34,640 bases of DNA from Bacteroidota bacterium (GCA_013288555.1 JABDBQ010000024.1:4234-38873), one strand, 5' to 3'. Shown: positions 1 through 8,296, counted from the first letter of the stretch. Made by a program: numbers and translations. Notes: generated by a model from the letters alone, not told the origin.

Positions 1-777
1 CAATGCAATATCGAGACCTTTTCTTTGGCCAACAGTATAAAAAGGATAACCCTTATGCTTGCCGATGACGGTTCCGTCGGTTAATACATAATCCCCTCCG
101 GTTAGAGATTCTTCCAGGTTTTCAACTTTTCTTTTCAGAAAGGAACGGTAATCATTGTCAGGAATAAAGCATATTTCGTAGCTCTCGCTCTTTTTTACCA
201 GCTCATCATATCCCCAGCTTAAGGCAAGTTCTTTGATCTCGGTTTTCCGGAATTTTCCAAGTGGGAGCATGGTTCGTGCAAGGTTTTCCGGAGATAGTCC
301 CCAGAGTACATAGCTCTGATCTTTAGAGGTGTCTACACCTTTTGAAATGATGTATCGGTCGTTTTCAAGCCTTGATTTGGCATAATGGCCGGTGGCTATA
401 AATTCACAATCCAGCTTGTCAGCCCGTTTGAGCAATGCCGACCATTTGATATGGGTATTGCATAACACACATGGATTGGGTGTACGCCCCGCCATGTATT
501 CGTCTACAAAATTGTCGATGACATAATCACCGAATTCATCCCTTATATCGAGAATAAAATGATGGATTCCATGTGATACGGCCACGGCCCGGGCATCATT
601 GATGGAATCGAGAGAACAGCAGCCGGTTTCTTTTTTAGTTCCGCCTGATGTGGCATAGTCCCAGGTTTTCATGGTGATGCCTATGACTTCATAGCCTTGA
701 TCTTTGAGCATAACAGCTGCTACGGTACTATCAATACCACCACTCATGGCCACAAGTATTCTGCCGTTTCTGCTCAT
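1..777 (-). CDS. mnmA: tRNA-specific 2-thiouridylase MnmA (3' end outside window)
   Basis: By family knowledge this enzyme thiolates C2 of the wobble uridine (U34) in Lys, Glu and Gln tRNAs, using ATP and a persulfide relay in the cytoplasm. The 259 visible codons begin at an ATG ending at 777. The N-terminal PP-loop SGGIDS (residues 11-16) activates the uridine with ATP. NPCVLCN carries the first catalytic cysteine, and SYEICFIP carries the second, so both of the family's active-site cysteines are present. The reading frame runs off the window at base 1 after GQRKGLDIAL, so the C-terminal beta-barrel is not seen. The family usually has I or V in the SGGVDS position; Ile here is conservative. 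The gene lies 122 nt downstream of pckA on the same strand. A weak -7-like box, TATATTTT (786-793, minus), may give it its own promoter. Confidence 0.96.
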   Translation of the reverse strand, partial: MSRNGRILVAMSGGIDSTVAAVMLKDQGYEVIGITMKTWDYATSGGTKKETGCCSLDSINDARAVAVSHGIHHFILDIRDEFGDYVIDNFVDEYMAGRTPNPCVLCNTHIKWSALLKRADKLDCEFIATGHYAKSRLENDRYIISKGVDTSKDQSYVLWGLSPENLARTMLPLGKFRKTEIKELALSWGYDELVKKSESYEICFIPDNDYRSFLKRKVENLEESLTGGDYVLTDGTVIGKHKGYPFYTVGQRKGLDIAL

Positions 778-899
778 AATAATAGAAAATATATTCTTAA
801 TTCATTGTAAACTATATGCTATAGGCTATAATTATCCTGAGCTTAGTTTACAGAAGTTGAAATGAAATTGTTCCTTAAAAAGAAACTATTTATTATCAG

Positions 900-2501
900 C
901 TAATCCAACCTGGGTGCAGCGCCTTTAATTTCATCGCTGGCATCAGATTCGTATTTTTCAAAATTTTTGATAAAATGCGACGCAAGTTCGCGGGCTTTCT
1001 TTGCGTAGGCTTCTTTATCATCCCAGGTATTGGATGGAATTAATATTTCTGCTGGAACGCCTTCGCAATGGTTCGGGATTTCAAATCCAAAAATGGGATC
1101 TTTTGCATATTTAGCATGATCAAGTTCGCCAGAAAGTGCCGCATTTATCAAACAACGTGTATAAGGAAGTGAAATTCTGCTACCGACACCATAAGGTCCG
1201 CCCGTCCAACCCGTATTGATCAACCAAACTTTAACATCGTTTTCATCCAGTTTCGAACCGAGCAATTCGGCATATTTTGTAGGATGTAATGGGAGAAATG
1301 CGGCTCCGAAACAAGCTGAGAAGGTAGGCTGTGGTTCCAAAACACCTGCTTCAGTGCCCGCAACTTTTGCTGTATATCCTGAAATATAAAGATACATCGC
1401 CTGCGCTGTGTTTAATCTTGAAACCGGAGGTAATACACCAAATGCGTCGGCGGTCAGGAAAAATATATTCTTGGGAGATTTTCCTACGGAAGGCTCAAGT
1501 GCATTATCAATGAAATTGATAGGGTAGGCGGCCCTTGTGTTTTCTGTTTTGGCAGAATCTTTATAATCTATTTCACGGGTTCCCGGTATGAAGTTAATAT
1601 TTTCAAGCAATGAGCCGAATTTTATGGCATTAAATATCTGAGGCTCATGTTTTGCTGATAGGTTGATTACTTTTGCATAGCAACCACCTTCAAAATTGAA
1701 GACACTATCATCGGTCCAGCCATGCTCATCGTCACCGATAAGCATACGGTCAGGATCAGAAGATAAGGTTGTTTTACCCGTGCCTGATAAACCAAAAAAG
1801 ATAGCAGTATCGCCATTTTTTCCAACATTGGCAGAACAGTGCATCGACAATACATTGCGCTGATGTGGAAGTACGAAATTTAAAACTGAGAATATCCCTT
1901 TCTTGATTTCACCGGTATAAGCCGTGCCACCGATGAGGATTATCTTTTTTGTAAAATTAAGGATTGCAAAGTTGGATTGACGGGTCCCATCAATTTCAGG
2001 AACAGCCAGAAAACTTGGTGCTGCAATTACATGCCATTCAGGTTCGAAATCAGCCAGTTCTTCAGGTTTCGGGCGTAGGAAGAGATTATTGGCAAAAAGG
2101 TTCTGGAAAGCGGATTCAGTAACAACCCTGATATTGAGTCGATACTCTGGCAAAGCGCATGCATAGGCATCTCTGACGTATATTTCTTTACCGGCCAGGT
2201 GGTCGGTTACTTTGTCATAAAGGCTGTCAAATTTTTCGGAATCAAATCTGAAATTGATATCTCCCCACCATACTGAATTTTCAGTAATGTGATCTGCTAC
2301 AATAAATTTGTCTTTAGGAGAACGGCCGGTAAATTTTCCGGTATCTGCAGCAAATGCACCATTTTCGCAAAGGAAACCTTCACCTGCTTTAATAGCTTTT
2401 TCTATAAGTTGTGCCGGAGATAAATTCCAGTGGACATTCCCGTTTGAAAGAGCGAGTTTGTCTATAATAGTTTTGTTTTCCTGAATTGAAGCAATTGTCA
2501 T
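900..2501 (-). CDS. pckA: Phosphoenolpyruvate carboxykinase (ATP)
   Basis: The enzyme converts oxaloacetate plus ATP to phosphoenolpyruvate, CO2 and ADP, the first committed step of gluconeogenesis, in the cytoplasm. The 533-residue length is normal for the ATP-dependent family. Visible motifs are GRSPKDKF with the substrate-binding Arg near residue 60, the P-loop GLSGTGKTTLS near 235-245, the metal-binding GDDEHGW near 255, and NTRAAYPINF further on. These distinguish it from the GTP-dependent enzyme. The start MTIASIQENK is supported by a TAnnTTTG promoter box 26 nt upstream. The frame is intact and ends in TAG. It could be cotranscribed with mnmA downstream, but no terminator or promoter settles this. 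Confidence 0.98.
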   Translation of the reverse strand: MTIASIQENKTIIDKLALSNGNVHWNLSPAQLIEKAIKAGEGFLCENGAFAADTGKFTGRSPKDKFIVADHITENSVWWGDINFRFDSEKFDSLYDKVTDHLAGKEIYVRDAYACALPEYRLNIRVVTESAFQNLFANNLFLRPKPEELADFEPEWHVIAAPSFLAVPEIDGTRQSNFAILNFTKKIILIGGTAYTGEIKKGIFSVLNFVLPHQRNVLSMHCSANVGKNGDTAIFFGLSGTGKTTLSSDPDRMLIGDDEHGWTDDSVFNFEGGCYAKVINLSAKHEPQIFNAIKFGSLLENINFIPGTREIDYKDSAKTENTRAAYPINFIDNALEPSVGKSPKNIFFLTADAFGVLPPVSRLNTAQAMYLYISGYTAKVAGTEAGVLEPQPTFSACFGAAFLPLHPTKYAELLGSKLDENDVKVWLINTGWTGGPYGVGSRISLPYTRCLINAALSGELDHAKYAKDPIFGFEIPNHCEGVPAEILIPSNTWDDKEAYAKKARELASHFIKNFEKYESDASDEIKGAAPRLD

Positions 2502-2526
2502 GTTTTTTCTATTAAAAATCAGACGG

Positions 2527-2534
2527 CAAATTTA
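2527..2534 (-). promoter_or_regulatory. Bacteroidota -7 promoter box for pckA
   Basis: On the minus strand the box reads TAAATTTG, an exact match to TAnnTTTG. It lies 26 nt upstream of the pckA start codon, which leaves a short leader. A clear -33 TTG at the usual 19-21 nt spacing is not seen. Confidence 0.6.
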
Positions 2535-2690
2535 CTAAAAATATTGTGAAACAGAATCGCTGATTTATATCAGCTCAATATTATTGAAATCGTAAATCTA
2601 GCATTTTCAAGCAATTAAACTAAATTATCCGCAAATAAGGCAAATGTGTGAACTTAAGGGAAATAATTTAACCCCTAATAAAGGTAAAAT

Positions 2691-2726
2691 AAAAAGGGCG
2701 GATACGAATATCCGCCCTTTATTATT
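2691..2726 (-). terminator. Intrinsic terminator after the 84-aa lipoprotein gene
   Basis: The arms 2693-2704 and 2709-2720 form a perfect 12-bp stem (AAAGGGCGGATA with TATCCGCCCTTT) around a 4-nt loop. Read on the minus strand, the stem is followed by TTTTTATTTTA, so it fits termination of the lipoprotein gene that stops at 2770. The plus side (TTTATTATTTG) is also T-rich, so it may act in both directions. The rest of the gap between 2535 and 2769 shows nothing else I can name. Confidence 0.85.
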
Positions 2727-2769
2727 TGATAAGGCAAATTATAGAAAGCATAAATGCTTCCCGACTTCC

Positions 2770-3024
2770 TTATTTCTTTTTTGCGTCCATTTTGGTGTCT
2801 GCTTTCTTTGTAGAATCAATAGCAGCTTTCTTGGTAGTGTCCATAGCAGCTTTTGCTTTCATTGCAGAGTCAGCAGCTTTTGCTTTTGCAGTAGAGTCAG
2901 CCATTCTTGTAGAATCAGCTTTCATTTTTGCTGCAGCAGCGTCGTCAGTTTTTTTGTCGCCGTTTCCGCATGAAACAAGTGTGATAGAACCTGCGATAAC
3001 AACTAATGCTAATAGTTTTTTCAT
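2770..3024 (-). CDS. Small low-complexity lipoprotein (84 aa)
   Basis: I do not recognise a named family. Residues 1-19 form a lipoprotein signal ending in LVSC, so Cys19 would be lipidated and the protein anchored in the envelope. The mature part is about 65 residues made almost only of Ala, Lys, Asp, Ser, Met and Thr, with repeated DSTxKA/ADSxxKAK units. It ends in DAKKK and is probably helical or extended. The DNA shows the matching near-repeat of gcagattcagc-like units. Such small Lys/Ala-rich lipoproteins are common and functionally undefined in Bacteroidota. It is followed by a strong terminator. A near-consensus -7 box TAATTTTA lies at 3034-3041. Its neighbour at 3082 encodes a similar but non-identical lipoprotein. 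Confidence 0.8.
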   Translation of the reverse strand: MKKLLALVVIAGSITLVSCGNGDKKTDDAAAAKMKADSTRMADSTAKAKAADSAMKAKAAMDTTKKAAIDSTKKADTKMDAKKK

Positions 3025-3081
3025 CTTTTTTTGTAAAATTAAAATGTTTGAGTTTATTGAGTAAATTTTTGTTACTGGTTA

Positions 3082-3288
3082 TTAATGTGATTTAGTCGTA
3101 CTGTCTTTTACTTTACCTTTACCACTGTCAGGCGCATTCAATTTGCTTGCTGCATTGAGAAGGCTGTCTTTATTCGCCTTTTCTGCCGCTGCATTATTTG
3201 CATTATTGTTTGTTCCTGCGTCATTCTGACTGCAGCCGTACATACCTACAAAAAAGCAAAATGCTATAGCATAACCGATTCTCTTCAT
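3082..3288 (-). CDS. Small lipoprotein (68 aa), unknown function
   Basis: Starting at the ATG ending at 3288 gives MKRIGYAIAFCFFVGMYGC, a compact lipoprotein signal with Cys19 as the lipidation site. An in-frame ATG at 3312 would add eight residues before the charged N-region and is less likely. The mature chain of about 50 residues is polar and low-complexity: an Asn/Ala-rich stretch, then KDSLLNAASKLNAPDSGKGKVKDST. No fold or catalytic motif is visible. A TAnnTTTG box at 3320-3327, with a TTTG 18 nt further upstream, supports independent transcription. It resembles the adjacent 84-aa lipoprotein in composition (Ala/Lys/Asp/Ser with DST motifs), but the alignment is too weak to claim a duplication. 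Confidence 0.75.
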   Translation of the reverse strand: MKRIGYAIAFCFFVGMYGCSQNDAGTNNNANNAAAEKANKDSLLNAASKLNAPDSGKGKVKDSTTKSH

Positions 3289-3319
3289 ATTCAGGTACAT
3301 GTTTGGCTCCAAATCGCCA

Positions 3320-3327
3320 CAAAATTA
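3320..3327 (-). promoter_or_regulatory. Promoter for the 68-aa lipoprotein gene
   Basis: The minus strand reads TAATTTTG, an exact TAnnTTTG, preceded at 18 nt by TTTG. This is one of the few promoters in the window where both Bacteroidota elements can be proposed. Confidence 0.6.
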
Positions 3328-3355
3328 AGAAAAAACCAACACAAACAAATTTTTT

Positions 3356-4663
3356 TTACTTTTTTCTGAAAAACAATGACAATGGAACGCCTTTAAAATC
3401 GAAATTCTCCCTTAGTTTATTTTCCAGGAATCGTTTGTAACTCTCTCTTATATACTGCGGATGGTTGCAGAAAAATGCAAATCCCGGAGTTTTGGATTGT
3501 ACCTGTGTTACGTATTTTATTTTTAAAAACTTCCCCTTTACCGATGGTGGGGGATAGCCTTCTATAATCTTAAGCATGGTTTCATTCAGCTCATGAGTTG
3601 GAATCCTTTTCTTCCGGTTTTCATAAACTTCCAGGGCTATTTCAACTGCTTTGAAAATCCTTGTTTTCTCAAGCGCCGACACATATAAAACAGGGACATC
3701 GGTGAAAGGGGCAATCTTTTCGTCAATAACTTTCTGAAAAGCCTCCATGGTTTTACCGTCTTTTTCAATAAGGTCCCATTTGTTTACCAGGATCACGATA
3801 CCTTTATGCCTTTTCTCAGCTAATGCAAAAATATTGGTATCCTGGGATTCCATACCATCTTTAGCATCTATAACCAGTATGGTTACATCTGCTTCTTCCA
3901 TGGCTTTTATAGCACGCATTACTGAGTAAAACTCTATATTATCTGTAACCTTTCCTTTTTTTCGAAGTCCCGCAGTGTCAATCAGCAAAAATTCTTTGCC
4001 GAACTTATTATAATGGGTATGGATGGTATCCCTGGTTGTACCCGGGATTGGAGACACGATATTGCGTTCTTCGCCGATGAGTACATTTAAAAGGGTGGAT
4101 TTGCCAACATTGGGTCTTCCAAGTATCGCAAACTTCGGCAGTTCTTCTGCTTCAGGAGTTTCTTCTTCAGAAGGTAGCAGCTCCATAACCCGGTCCAGTA
4201 ATTCCCCTGTTCCTGATCCACTCATGGACGACACGGTAAAAAGCTCTTTAAATCCCAGTTTGTAAAAAACAGCAGCATCAACAGCACGGTCAAAATTATC
4301 AACCTTGTTGGCAACCATTAAAACCGGTTTGCTGCTTTTTCGCAAAACTCTTGCAAATGACTCGTCTTCATCGGTTACCCCAACTGTGACGTCCACCATA
4401 AATAAGAGTAGATCTGCTTCAGCAATAGCAATTTCCACCTGTTTTCTGATCTCAGTTTCGAAATAATCTGAAGAATTGGCTACATAGCCACCAGTATCTA
4501 CTACCACAAATTCTTTTCCGATCCATTCTGAAACGCCGTAATGCCTATCGCGGGTTACCCCACTCACATCATCAACAATAGCTCTCCGCTCACCCACCAG
4601 GCGGTTAAAAAAAGTGGATTTGCCCACATTGGGCCTTCCGAGTATGGCTACTATTTTGCTCAT
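3356..4663 (-). CDS. der: Ribosome-assembly GTPase Der (EngA), double G-domain
   Basis: Der is a tandem GTPase needed for maturation of the 50S ribosomal subunit. The 435-residue protein shows two complete G domains. The first has GRPNVGKS near residue 8, the DTGGY switch II and NKVD. The second has GRPNVGKS near 180, DTAGLRKKG and NKWD. A C-terminal KH-like domain (about 355-435) ends the protein. The start MSKIVAILGRPN at 4663 is preferred over an upstream in-frame ATG (4726). It places the P-loop at the usual distance from the N-terminus, and a TAnnTTTG promoter box lies inside the longer version. Length and motifs are normal, and it is expected to be essential. Confidence 0.97.
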   Translation of the reverse strand: MSKIVAILGRPNVGKSTFFNRLVGERRAIVDDVSGVTRDRHYGVSEWIGKEFVVVDTGGYVANSSDYFETEIRKQVEIAIAEADLLLFMVDVTVGVTDEDESFARVLRKSSKPVLMVANKVDNFDRAVDAAVFYKLGFKELFTVSSMSGSGTGELLDRVMELLPSEEETPEAEELPKFAILGRPNVGKSTLLNVLIGEERNIVSPIPGTTRDTIHTHYNKFGKEFLLIDTAGLRKKGKVTDNIEFYSVMRAIKAMEEADVTILVIDAKDGMESQDTNIFALAEKRHKGIVILVNKWDLIEKDGKTMEAFQKVIDEKIAPFTDVPVLYVSALEKTRIFKAVEIALEVYENRKKRIPTHELNETMLKIIEGYPPPSVKGKFLKIKYVTQVQSKTPGFAFFCNHPQYIRESYKRFLENKLRENFDFKGVPLSLFFRKK

Positions 4664-4681
4664 GAATTTAAAAAAGAGCCG

Positions 4682-4689
4682 CAAAGATA
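4682..4689 (-). promoter_or_regulatory. -7 promoter box for der
   Basis: The minus strand reads TATCTTTG, an exact TAnnTTTG, 18 nt upstream of the ATG at 4663. Transcription would begin around 4676, so the upstream ATG at 4726 cannot be the main start. Confidence 0.6.
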
Positions 4690-4898
4690 GGTTATTATAG
4701 GCAATAACGGGCGGAAAATGAATCAACCGGTTTCTTCGTGCGGAAATATCAGCTGGATTTGTTGGAAATTACAATTGATTTTTATGCGCTGATACGATCC
4801 TGCGATGTATCCATTTGCATACCAGAGGGACTGTTTCTATTTGCAGATATCTGAATTTTAGACACTTTATCAGGGGATAAAAAATTATAACCCAAAAC

Positions 4899-4910
4899 TG
4901 ATGTAAATCA
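4899..4910. promoter_or_regulatory. FNR/DNR-like dyad (TGAT-N4-ATCA)
   Basis: The sequence TGATGTAAATCA is a perfect dyad and matches the inner part of the FNR-family consensus TTGAT-N4-ATCAA. Its outer bases are C and T, so the full consensus is incomplete. Its centre lies about 44 nt before the predicted transcription start of the Crp/Fnr gene, close to the class II activator position. Autoregulation by that gene's product is an inference. The remaining bases between 4690 and 4898 show no other feature. Confidence 0.45.
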
Positions 4911-4934
4911 TTAAATGCCATTTTAATAGTTACG

Positions 4935-4942
4935 TACCTTTG
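4935..4942 (+). promoter_or_regulatory. -7 promoter box for the Crp/Fnr gene
   Basis: TACCTTTG is an exact TAnnTTTG, 29 nt upstream of the ATG at 4972. No good -33 TTG is visible, which would fit a promoter that depends on an activator at the upstream dyad. Confidence 0.55.
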
Positions 4943-4971
4943 TGAAATAAAAGTTCGAATTCATTGAATTT

Positions 4972-5658
4972 ATGATAGATCAACCCATTAGACATGGAAA
5001 CCGCTCCGCATTTCTTTTTCACGAATTGTTGCTAAAAGACCTGCCCGATGGCAGCGGAAGAAAGTCTTTTAAGAAGGGAGATCATGTTTTTGTAGAGGGA
5101 GAGCATGCTAACGGTTTGTTTTGTGTCATTAACGGTAAAGTAAAAATCGTGCGTCTTGGAGAAGGTGGTAAAGATCAGATCGTAAGGCTGGCAGGAATGC
5201 TGGATGTAATAGGCTATCGCGCGTTGCTGGCAGGCCAACAATATCATGCTTCAGCCATTGCATTGGAAGATACTGTAGTTGGATATGTTCCAAAAAAGGT
5301 ATTTTTTGAAATACTGAACAACGATCCGGAAATGTCAATGAAGATGATGCGTCTTCTTTCAGAAGATCTGGACCATAGCGAAATCACCCGGGTGGATATT
5401 GCAACCAAGAGTGTCAAAGAGCGTGTAGCAGAACTATTACTGCTCCTTAAGGATGTATATGGCACCAAAATAGATGAAATGACCCTCGATGTCCGTCTCA
5501 GTCGTGAAGACCTTGCTTCAATGGCCGGCGCTGCAAAAGAAGTTGTTATCAGGGCTCTCGCTTTGTTGAAAGACGAATATCTTATAAAAGCAAAAGGAAG
5601 GGAAATCACTTTACTGGATATTCCGGGTTTAATCAGAACCGCAAAACTGACCGATTAA
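4972..5658 (+). CDS. Crp/Fnr-family transcriptional regulator
   Basis: The 228-residue protein has the family layout: an N-terminal cyclic-nucleotide-binding-like beta-roll (about 20-135, with FKKGDHVFVEGEHANGLFCVINGKVKI), a long dimer helix, and a C-terminal winged helix (about 150-220). The recognition helix AAKEVVIRALALLK keeps the Glu and Arg that contact TGA half-sites in FNR, but has Ile where FNR has Ser. The FNR cysteine cluster is absent, so it should not sense oxygen through a 4Fe-4S cluster. The roll also lacks an evident cAMP-binding RxSxxA-type phosphate cassette, so the ligand is unknown. It is a single gene with its own promoter and a possible operator upstream, convergent with the TfoX-N gene. 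Confidence 0.93.
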   Translation: MIDQPIRHGNRSAFLFHELLLKDLPDGSGRKSFKKGDHVFVEGEHANGLFCVINGKVKIVRLGEGGKDQIVRLAGMLDVIGYRALLAGQQYHASAIALEDTVVGYVPKKVFFEILNNDPEMSMKMMRLLSEDLDHSEITRVDIATKSVKERVAELLLLLKDVYGTKIDEMTLDVRLSREDLASMAGAAKEVVIRALALLKDEYLIKAKGREITLLDIPGLIRTAKLTD

Positions 5659-5672
5659 GATGACCCATCGTT

Positions 5673-6029
5673 CTATTTTTTCTTTTTAGGAGTTGCTTTA
5701 GCCTTTTCGTTAAAATCAAGAGCAAGTCCTACCCAATAGTCAAGTTCTGTTTTTCGGGTGATTCCATCTGTACTTATATTTACATATCCTTTGTAAACCC
5801 TTCCTTTCATGATCATTGGGCTGCAACCGTCTTTTTTAAGGGCCTCTTCATAAACTTCAGGATCAATCCGGCACATTATTCTTTCGCCTCCGGCTGTAAT
5901 GCACATTTTATCGTTAACCATAAAGGCCACTCCGCTGAACATCCTTTTCTCTTCAACTTTATCCTCAGGTTTCATCAGTTCAAGAACAGATTCGCGTACC
6001 CTATTTGTAAGTGCTTCATTATATGCCAT
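5673..6029 (-). CDS. TfoX N-terminal domain protein
   Basis: The 118 residues cover one TfoX/Sxy N-terminal domain: a helix with RVRESVLEL, then EEKRMFSGVAFMVNDKMCITAGGERIMCRIDP and a strand with MKGRVYKGYVNIS. The C-terminal TfoX domain found in the gammaproteobacterial competence regulator is missing, as is normal for the many stand-alone versions. Their function is not established, so a competence role should not be assumed. A Lys-rich tail (TPKKKK) ends the protein. It lies downstream of the ABC exporter genes only in a map sense: its start is separated from the permease stop by a 5-unit heptamer repeat. Confidence 0.88.
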   Translation of the reverse strand: MAYNEALTNRVRESVLELMKPEDKVEEKRMFSGVAFMVNDKMCITAGGERIMCRIDPEVYEEALKKDGCSPMIMKGRVYKGYVNISTDGITRKTELDYWVGLALDFNEKAKATPKKKK

Positions 6030-6053
6030 AAATCACAAATTACTAACCAATAT

Positions 6054-6088
6054 CTCCTGACTCCTAACTCCTGATTCCTGACTCCTTA
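6054..6088. repeat. Tandem heptamer tract, CTCCTGA-type, 5 units
   Basis: The five consecutive 7-bp units are CTCCTGA, CTCCTAA, CTCCTGA, TTCCTGA and CTCCTTA. The last unit contains the permease stop codon (minus strand). The unit differs from those of the other tracts in the window, but the length, 35 bp, recurs. Confidence 0.85.
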
Positions 6089-7369
6089 ATTATAAAACAG
6101 CCATTTGCCCAGTTCTTTCCAGGTTATTTTCTTGCCATACATCAATATGCCGGTTCTGTATATTTTGCCGGCAAGCCATACCGAAACGATGAAAGAGCCG
6201 ATGAGAATAAGCGCTGACAAAATCAATTGCCATGGCGGAACTCCGAACGGAATCCTGGCCATCATCATAATAGGTGACGTAACAGGAACCATAGACATCC
6301 AGAAAGCAAAAGGCCCATCCGGGTTTTGTACTACGGTTGAAATGGAAGCTATTGAAACTATAATAGGTAGCGATATGGGCAACATAAACTGGCCCACCTC
6401 GGCCTGGCTGTCGACCGCAGAGGAAACGGCTGCAAATAAGGAACTGTAAAGCAGATATCCTCCTATGAAATAAAATAAAAACATTCCGACTATCAATGCA
6501 ATGGGCAGCGTGCCAAGCGCTGACATAGCTGTATGCAATGCCTCTTGTCCCTGGCCTGCATTGGCCGGCATGGCATGTGCGGCGCTATGAGCGCCAATGG
6601 CTTGTCCGCTGACGCTGGTAAATATAAAAGTAAGTACCACCCAGATCAGGAATTGCGTAAGGCCTACCATGGCAATTCCTATGATTTTACCCATCATGAG
6701 TTGAAAGGGTTTCACAGATGAAATAACAATTTCAACAACCCTGCTTTGTTTTTCTTCCTGTACGCCCCGCATTACCATGGCACCATATAGGAAAATAAAC
6801 ATATAAATCAGAAAGCCACCGGCATAAGCAACTGCAGTTGTGGCACCACTGCTGGTTTCCTGGGTTCCGTTTTCTGTAAATTTCCTGACATTGACTTCGA
6901 TATCAGTATGCAGCGAATCTATTTTTCCTTTGGGGATATGCATGGCTTCCATGCGCATGTTGCGTACCTGGTGTTCCAGGATGGTATCAATAGTACCTTT
7001 AAAAAATACACCCGCATTCTTTTCTGAAAGCAGTTCTATTCCTTTGGGATTATAGATATCAAAATCCTGTGGAATATGAAGGATATAAAAGTCATTACCC
7101 CCTGATTTAAAATGCTTTTCAGCTTCAGGCAACGATTCATTATGATTGTAAAAAACGATGTCTTTATCTTCAGAATTGAAATTCTTAAATTTTCCGCTTT
7201 CGTCTATAACCGCTACCGTTTTTTTAGAATTGCTGTATTTGGCAGTTAAAACCGGTATCATGATAATAAGCCCGTAAAGTATAGGGGCCAACAGGGTTAT
7301 CAAGAGAAAGGTCTTATTCTTAACCCTTGTAATATATTCGCGCTGAATGATTAATGCTATCTTGTTCAT
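6086..7369 (-). CDS. ABC-2 type exporter permease (NatB-like)
   Basis: This is the membrane subunit of an export ABC transporter. Residues 1-40 contain the cytoplasmic start and first membrane helix (ITLLAPILYGLIIMIPVL). A long extracytoplasmic domain follows (about 45-180). A set of five more hydrophobic segments runs from YAGGFLIYMFIFLYGAMVM to SALILIGSFIVSVWLAGKIY. The EEKQSRVVEIVISSVKP stretch after helix 2 is typical of the ABC-2/NatB family. An Ala/His/Gly-rich insert (AAHAMPANAGQGQEALHTA) lies between membrane helices and looks like a flexible loop. The start codon overlaps the stop of the ATPase gene (ATGA), so the two are translationally coupled. The substrate is unknown; sodium or drug export is often assigned by homology only. 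Confidence 0.93.
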   Translation of the reverse strand: MNKIALIIQREYITRVKNKTFLLITLLAPILYGLIIMIPVLTAKYSNSKKTVAVIDESGKFKNFNSEDKDIVFYNHNESLPEAEKHFKSGGNDFYILHIPQDFDIYNPKGIELLSEKNAGVFFKGTIDTILEHQVRNMRMEAMHIPKGKIDSLHTDIEVNVRKFTENGTQETSSGATTAVAYAGGFLIYMFIFLYGAMVMRGVQEEKQSRVVEIVISSVKPFQLMMGKIIGIAMVGLTQFLIWVVLTFIFTSVSGQAIGAHSAAHAMPANAGQGQEALHTAMSALGTLPIALIVGMFLFYFIGGYLLYSSLFAAVSSAVDSQAEVGQFMLPISLPIIVSIASISTVVQNPDGPFAFWMSMVPVTSPIMMMARIPFGVPPWQLILSALILIGSFIVSVWLAGKIYRTGILMYGKKITWKELGKWLFYN

Positions 7370-8295
7370 TTCGTTTCTCCTTTTACGAGTTTAATAAATA
7401 CATCATTGATGGAAGGAAGTACTTCCTTAAAAGAGTTCACCTGGCCTATCGGCATAAAATGCTGCAGGATGTCATTGGATACTGCATCTTTATTAGCCAT
7501 AAACCGCATTGTAACACTGCCATCACCTTGTTCATTTGAACTGTGGATTTGATATCCCCAGGCTTTTAAGTCGGGTATTTTACCCGGGTCAGATCTCAGG
7601 TTTATTTCAAAAAGGTTTTCTTTGAATTGAAGCTGAATATCAGATACTTTACCTTCGATTACTTTCTGTGAATTATTGATGAGCGAAATATGATCGCAAA
7701 GTTCTTCCACAGATTCCATTCTGTGTGTAGAAAGAATGACACTTGCTCCTTCGTCGCGCAGTTTCAGGATCTGGTCGCGCACCAGTTCTGCATTCAGAGG
7801 GTCAAAACCCGAAAAGGGCTCATCTAAGATAATGAGGGAAGGTTTGTGAATAACAGTGACGATAAACTGAACTTTCTGCTGCATTCCTTTAGAAAGTTCT
7901 TCCATTTTTTTACCATACCAGTCTTTAATGTCAAATACATTGAACCAGTATTTAATGGCATCAAAGGTTTGCTCTTTGCTCATGCCTTTCAGCCTTGAAA
8001 AGTATTCCACCTGCTCGCCGACTTTCATTTTCTTATATAGTCCGCGCTCTTCGGGCATGTATCCGATATGTTCAATATCAGATCGCTGCATTGGTTTTCC
8101 ATTTAAGAGAATTTCCCCGCTGTCCGGTCCGATGATCTGGGTAAGAATCCGGATAAATGTGGTTTTCCCTGCGCCATTAGGCCCAAGCAGTCCATATACG
8201 CTGCCCCTGGGGACTGTGAGGTTTATATTTTTCAACGCCTCCTTTTTTGCATAGCTTTTGGAGATATTAATAGCTTCGATGATATTATCGGACAT
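7366..8295 (-). CDS. ABC transporter ATPase partner of the ABC-2 permease
   Basis: The 309-residue protein is the ATP-hydrolysing subunit for the adjacent permease. Visible elements are Walker A GPNGAGKTT (near 38), the Q-loop region GYMPEERGLY, signature LSKGMQQKVQF, Walker B LIILDEPFSGFD and the H-loop STHRM. The C-terminal 80 residues form the accessory domain seen in NatA/DUF4162-type subunits. The start MSDNIIEAINISK at 8295 is chosen over an in-frame ATG at 8439. The promoter box at 8351-8358 lies between them, and the added 48 residues have no domain. The 55-nt leader contains a heptamer tract. Confidence 0.94.
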   Translation of the reverse strand: MSDNIIEAINISKSYAKKEALKNINLTVPRGSVYGLLGPNGAGKTTFIRILTQIIGPDSGEILLNGKPMQRSDIEHIGYMPEERGLYKKMKVGEQVEYFSRLKGMSKEQTFDAIKYWFNVFDIKDWYGKKMEELSKGMQQKVQFIVTVIHKPSLIILDEPFSGFDPLNAELVRDQILKLRDEGASVILSTHRMESVEELCDHISLINNSQKVIEGKVSDIQLQFKENLFEINLRSDPGKIPDLKAWGYQIHSSNEQGDGSVTMRFMANKDAVSNDILQHFMPIGQVNSFKEVLPSINDVFIKLVKGETK

Positions 8296-8296
8296 A

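Noticed and set aside
2644-3064. Two overlapping plus-strand frames of about 110 residues
   Set aside because: They are opposite the low-complexity lipoprotein gene and consist of its complement (Phe/Ser/Cys/Val runs). They also read through its terminator.
6054-6088. Short CRISPR-like array
   Set aside because: The units are 7 bp, directly abutting and without spacers, so this is a simple tandem tract.
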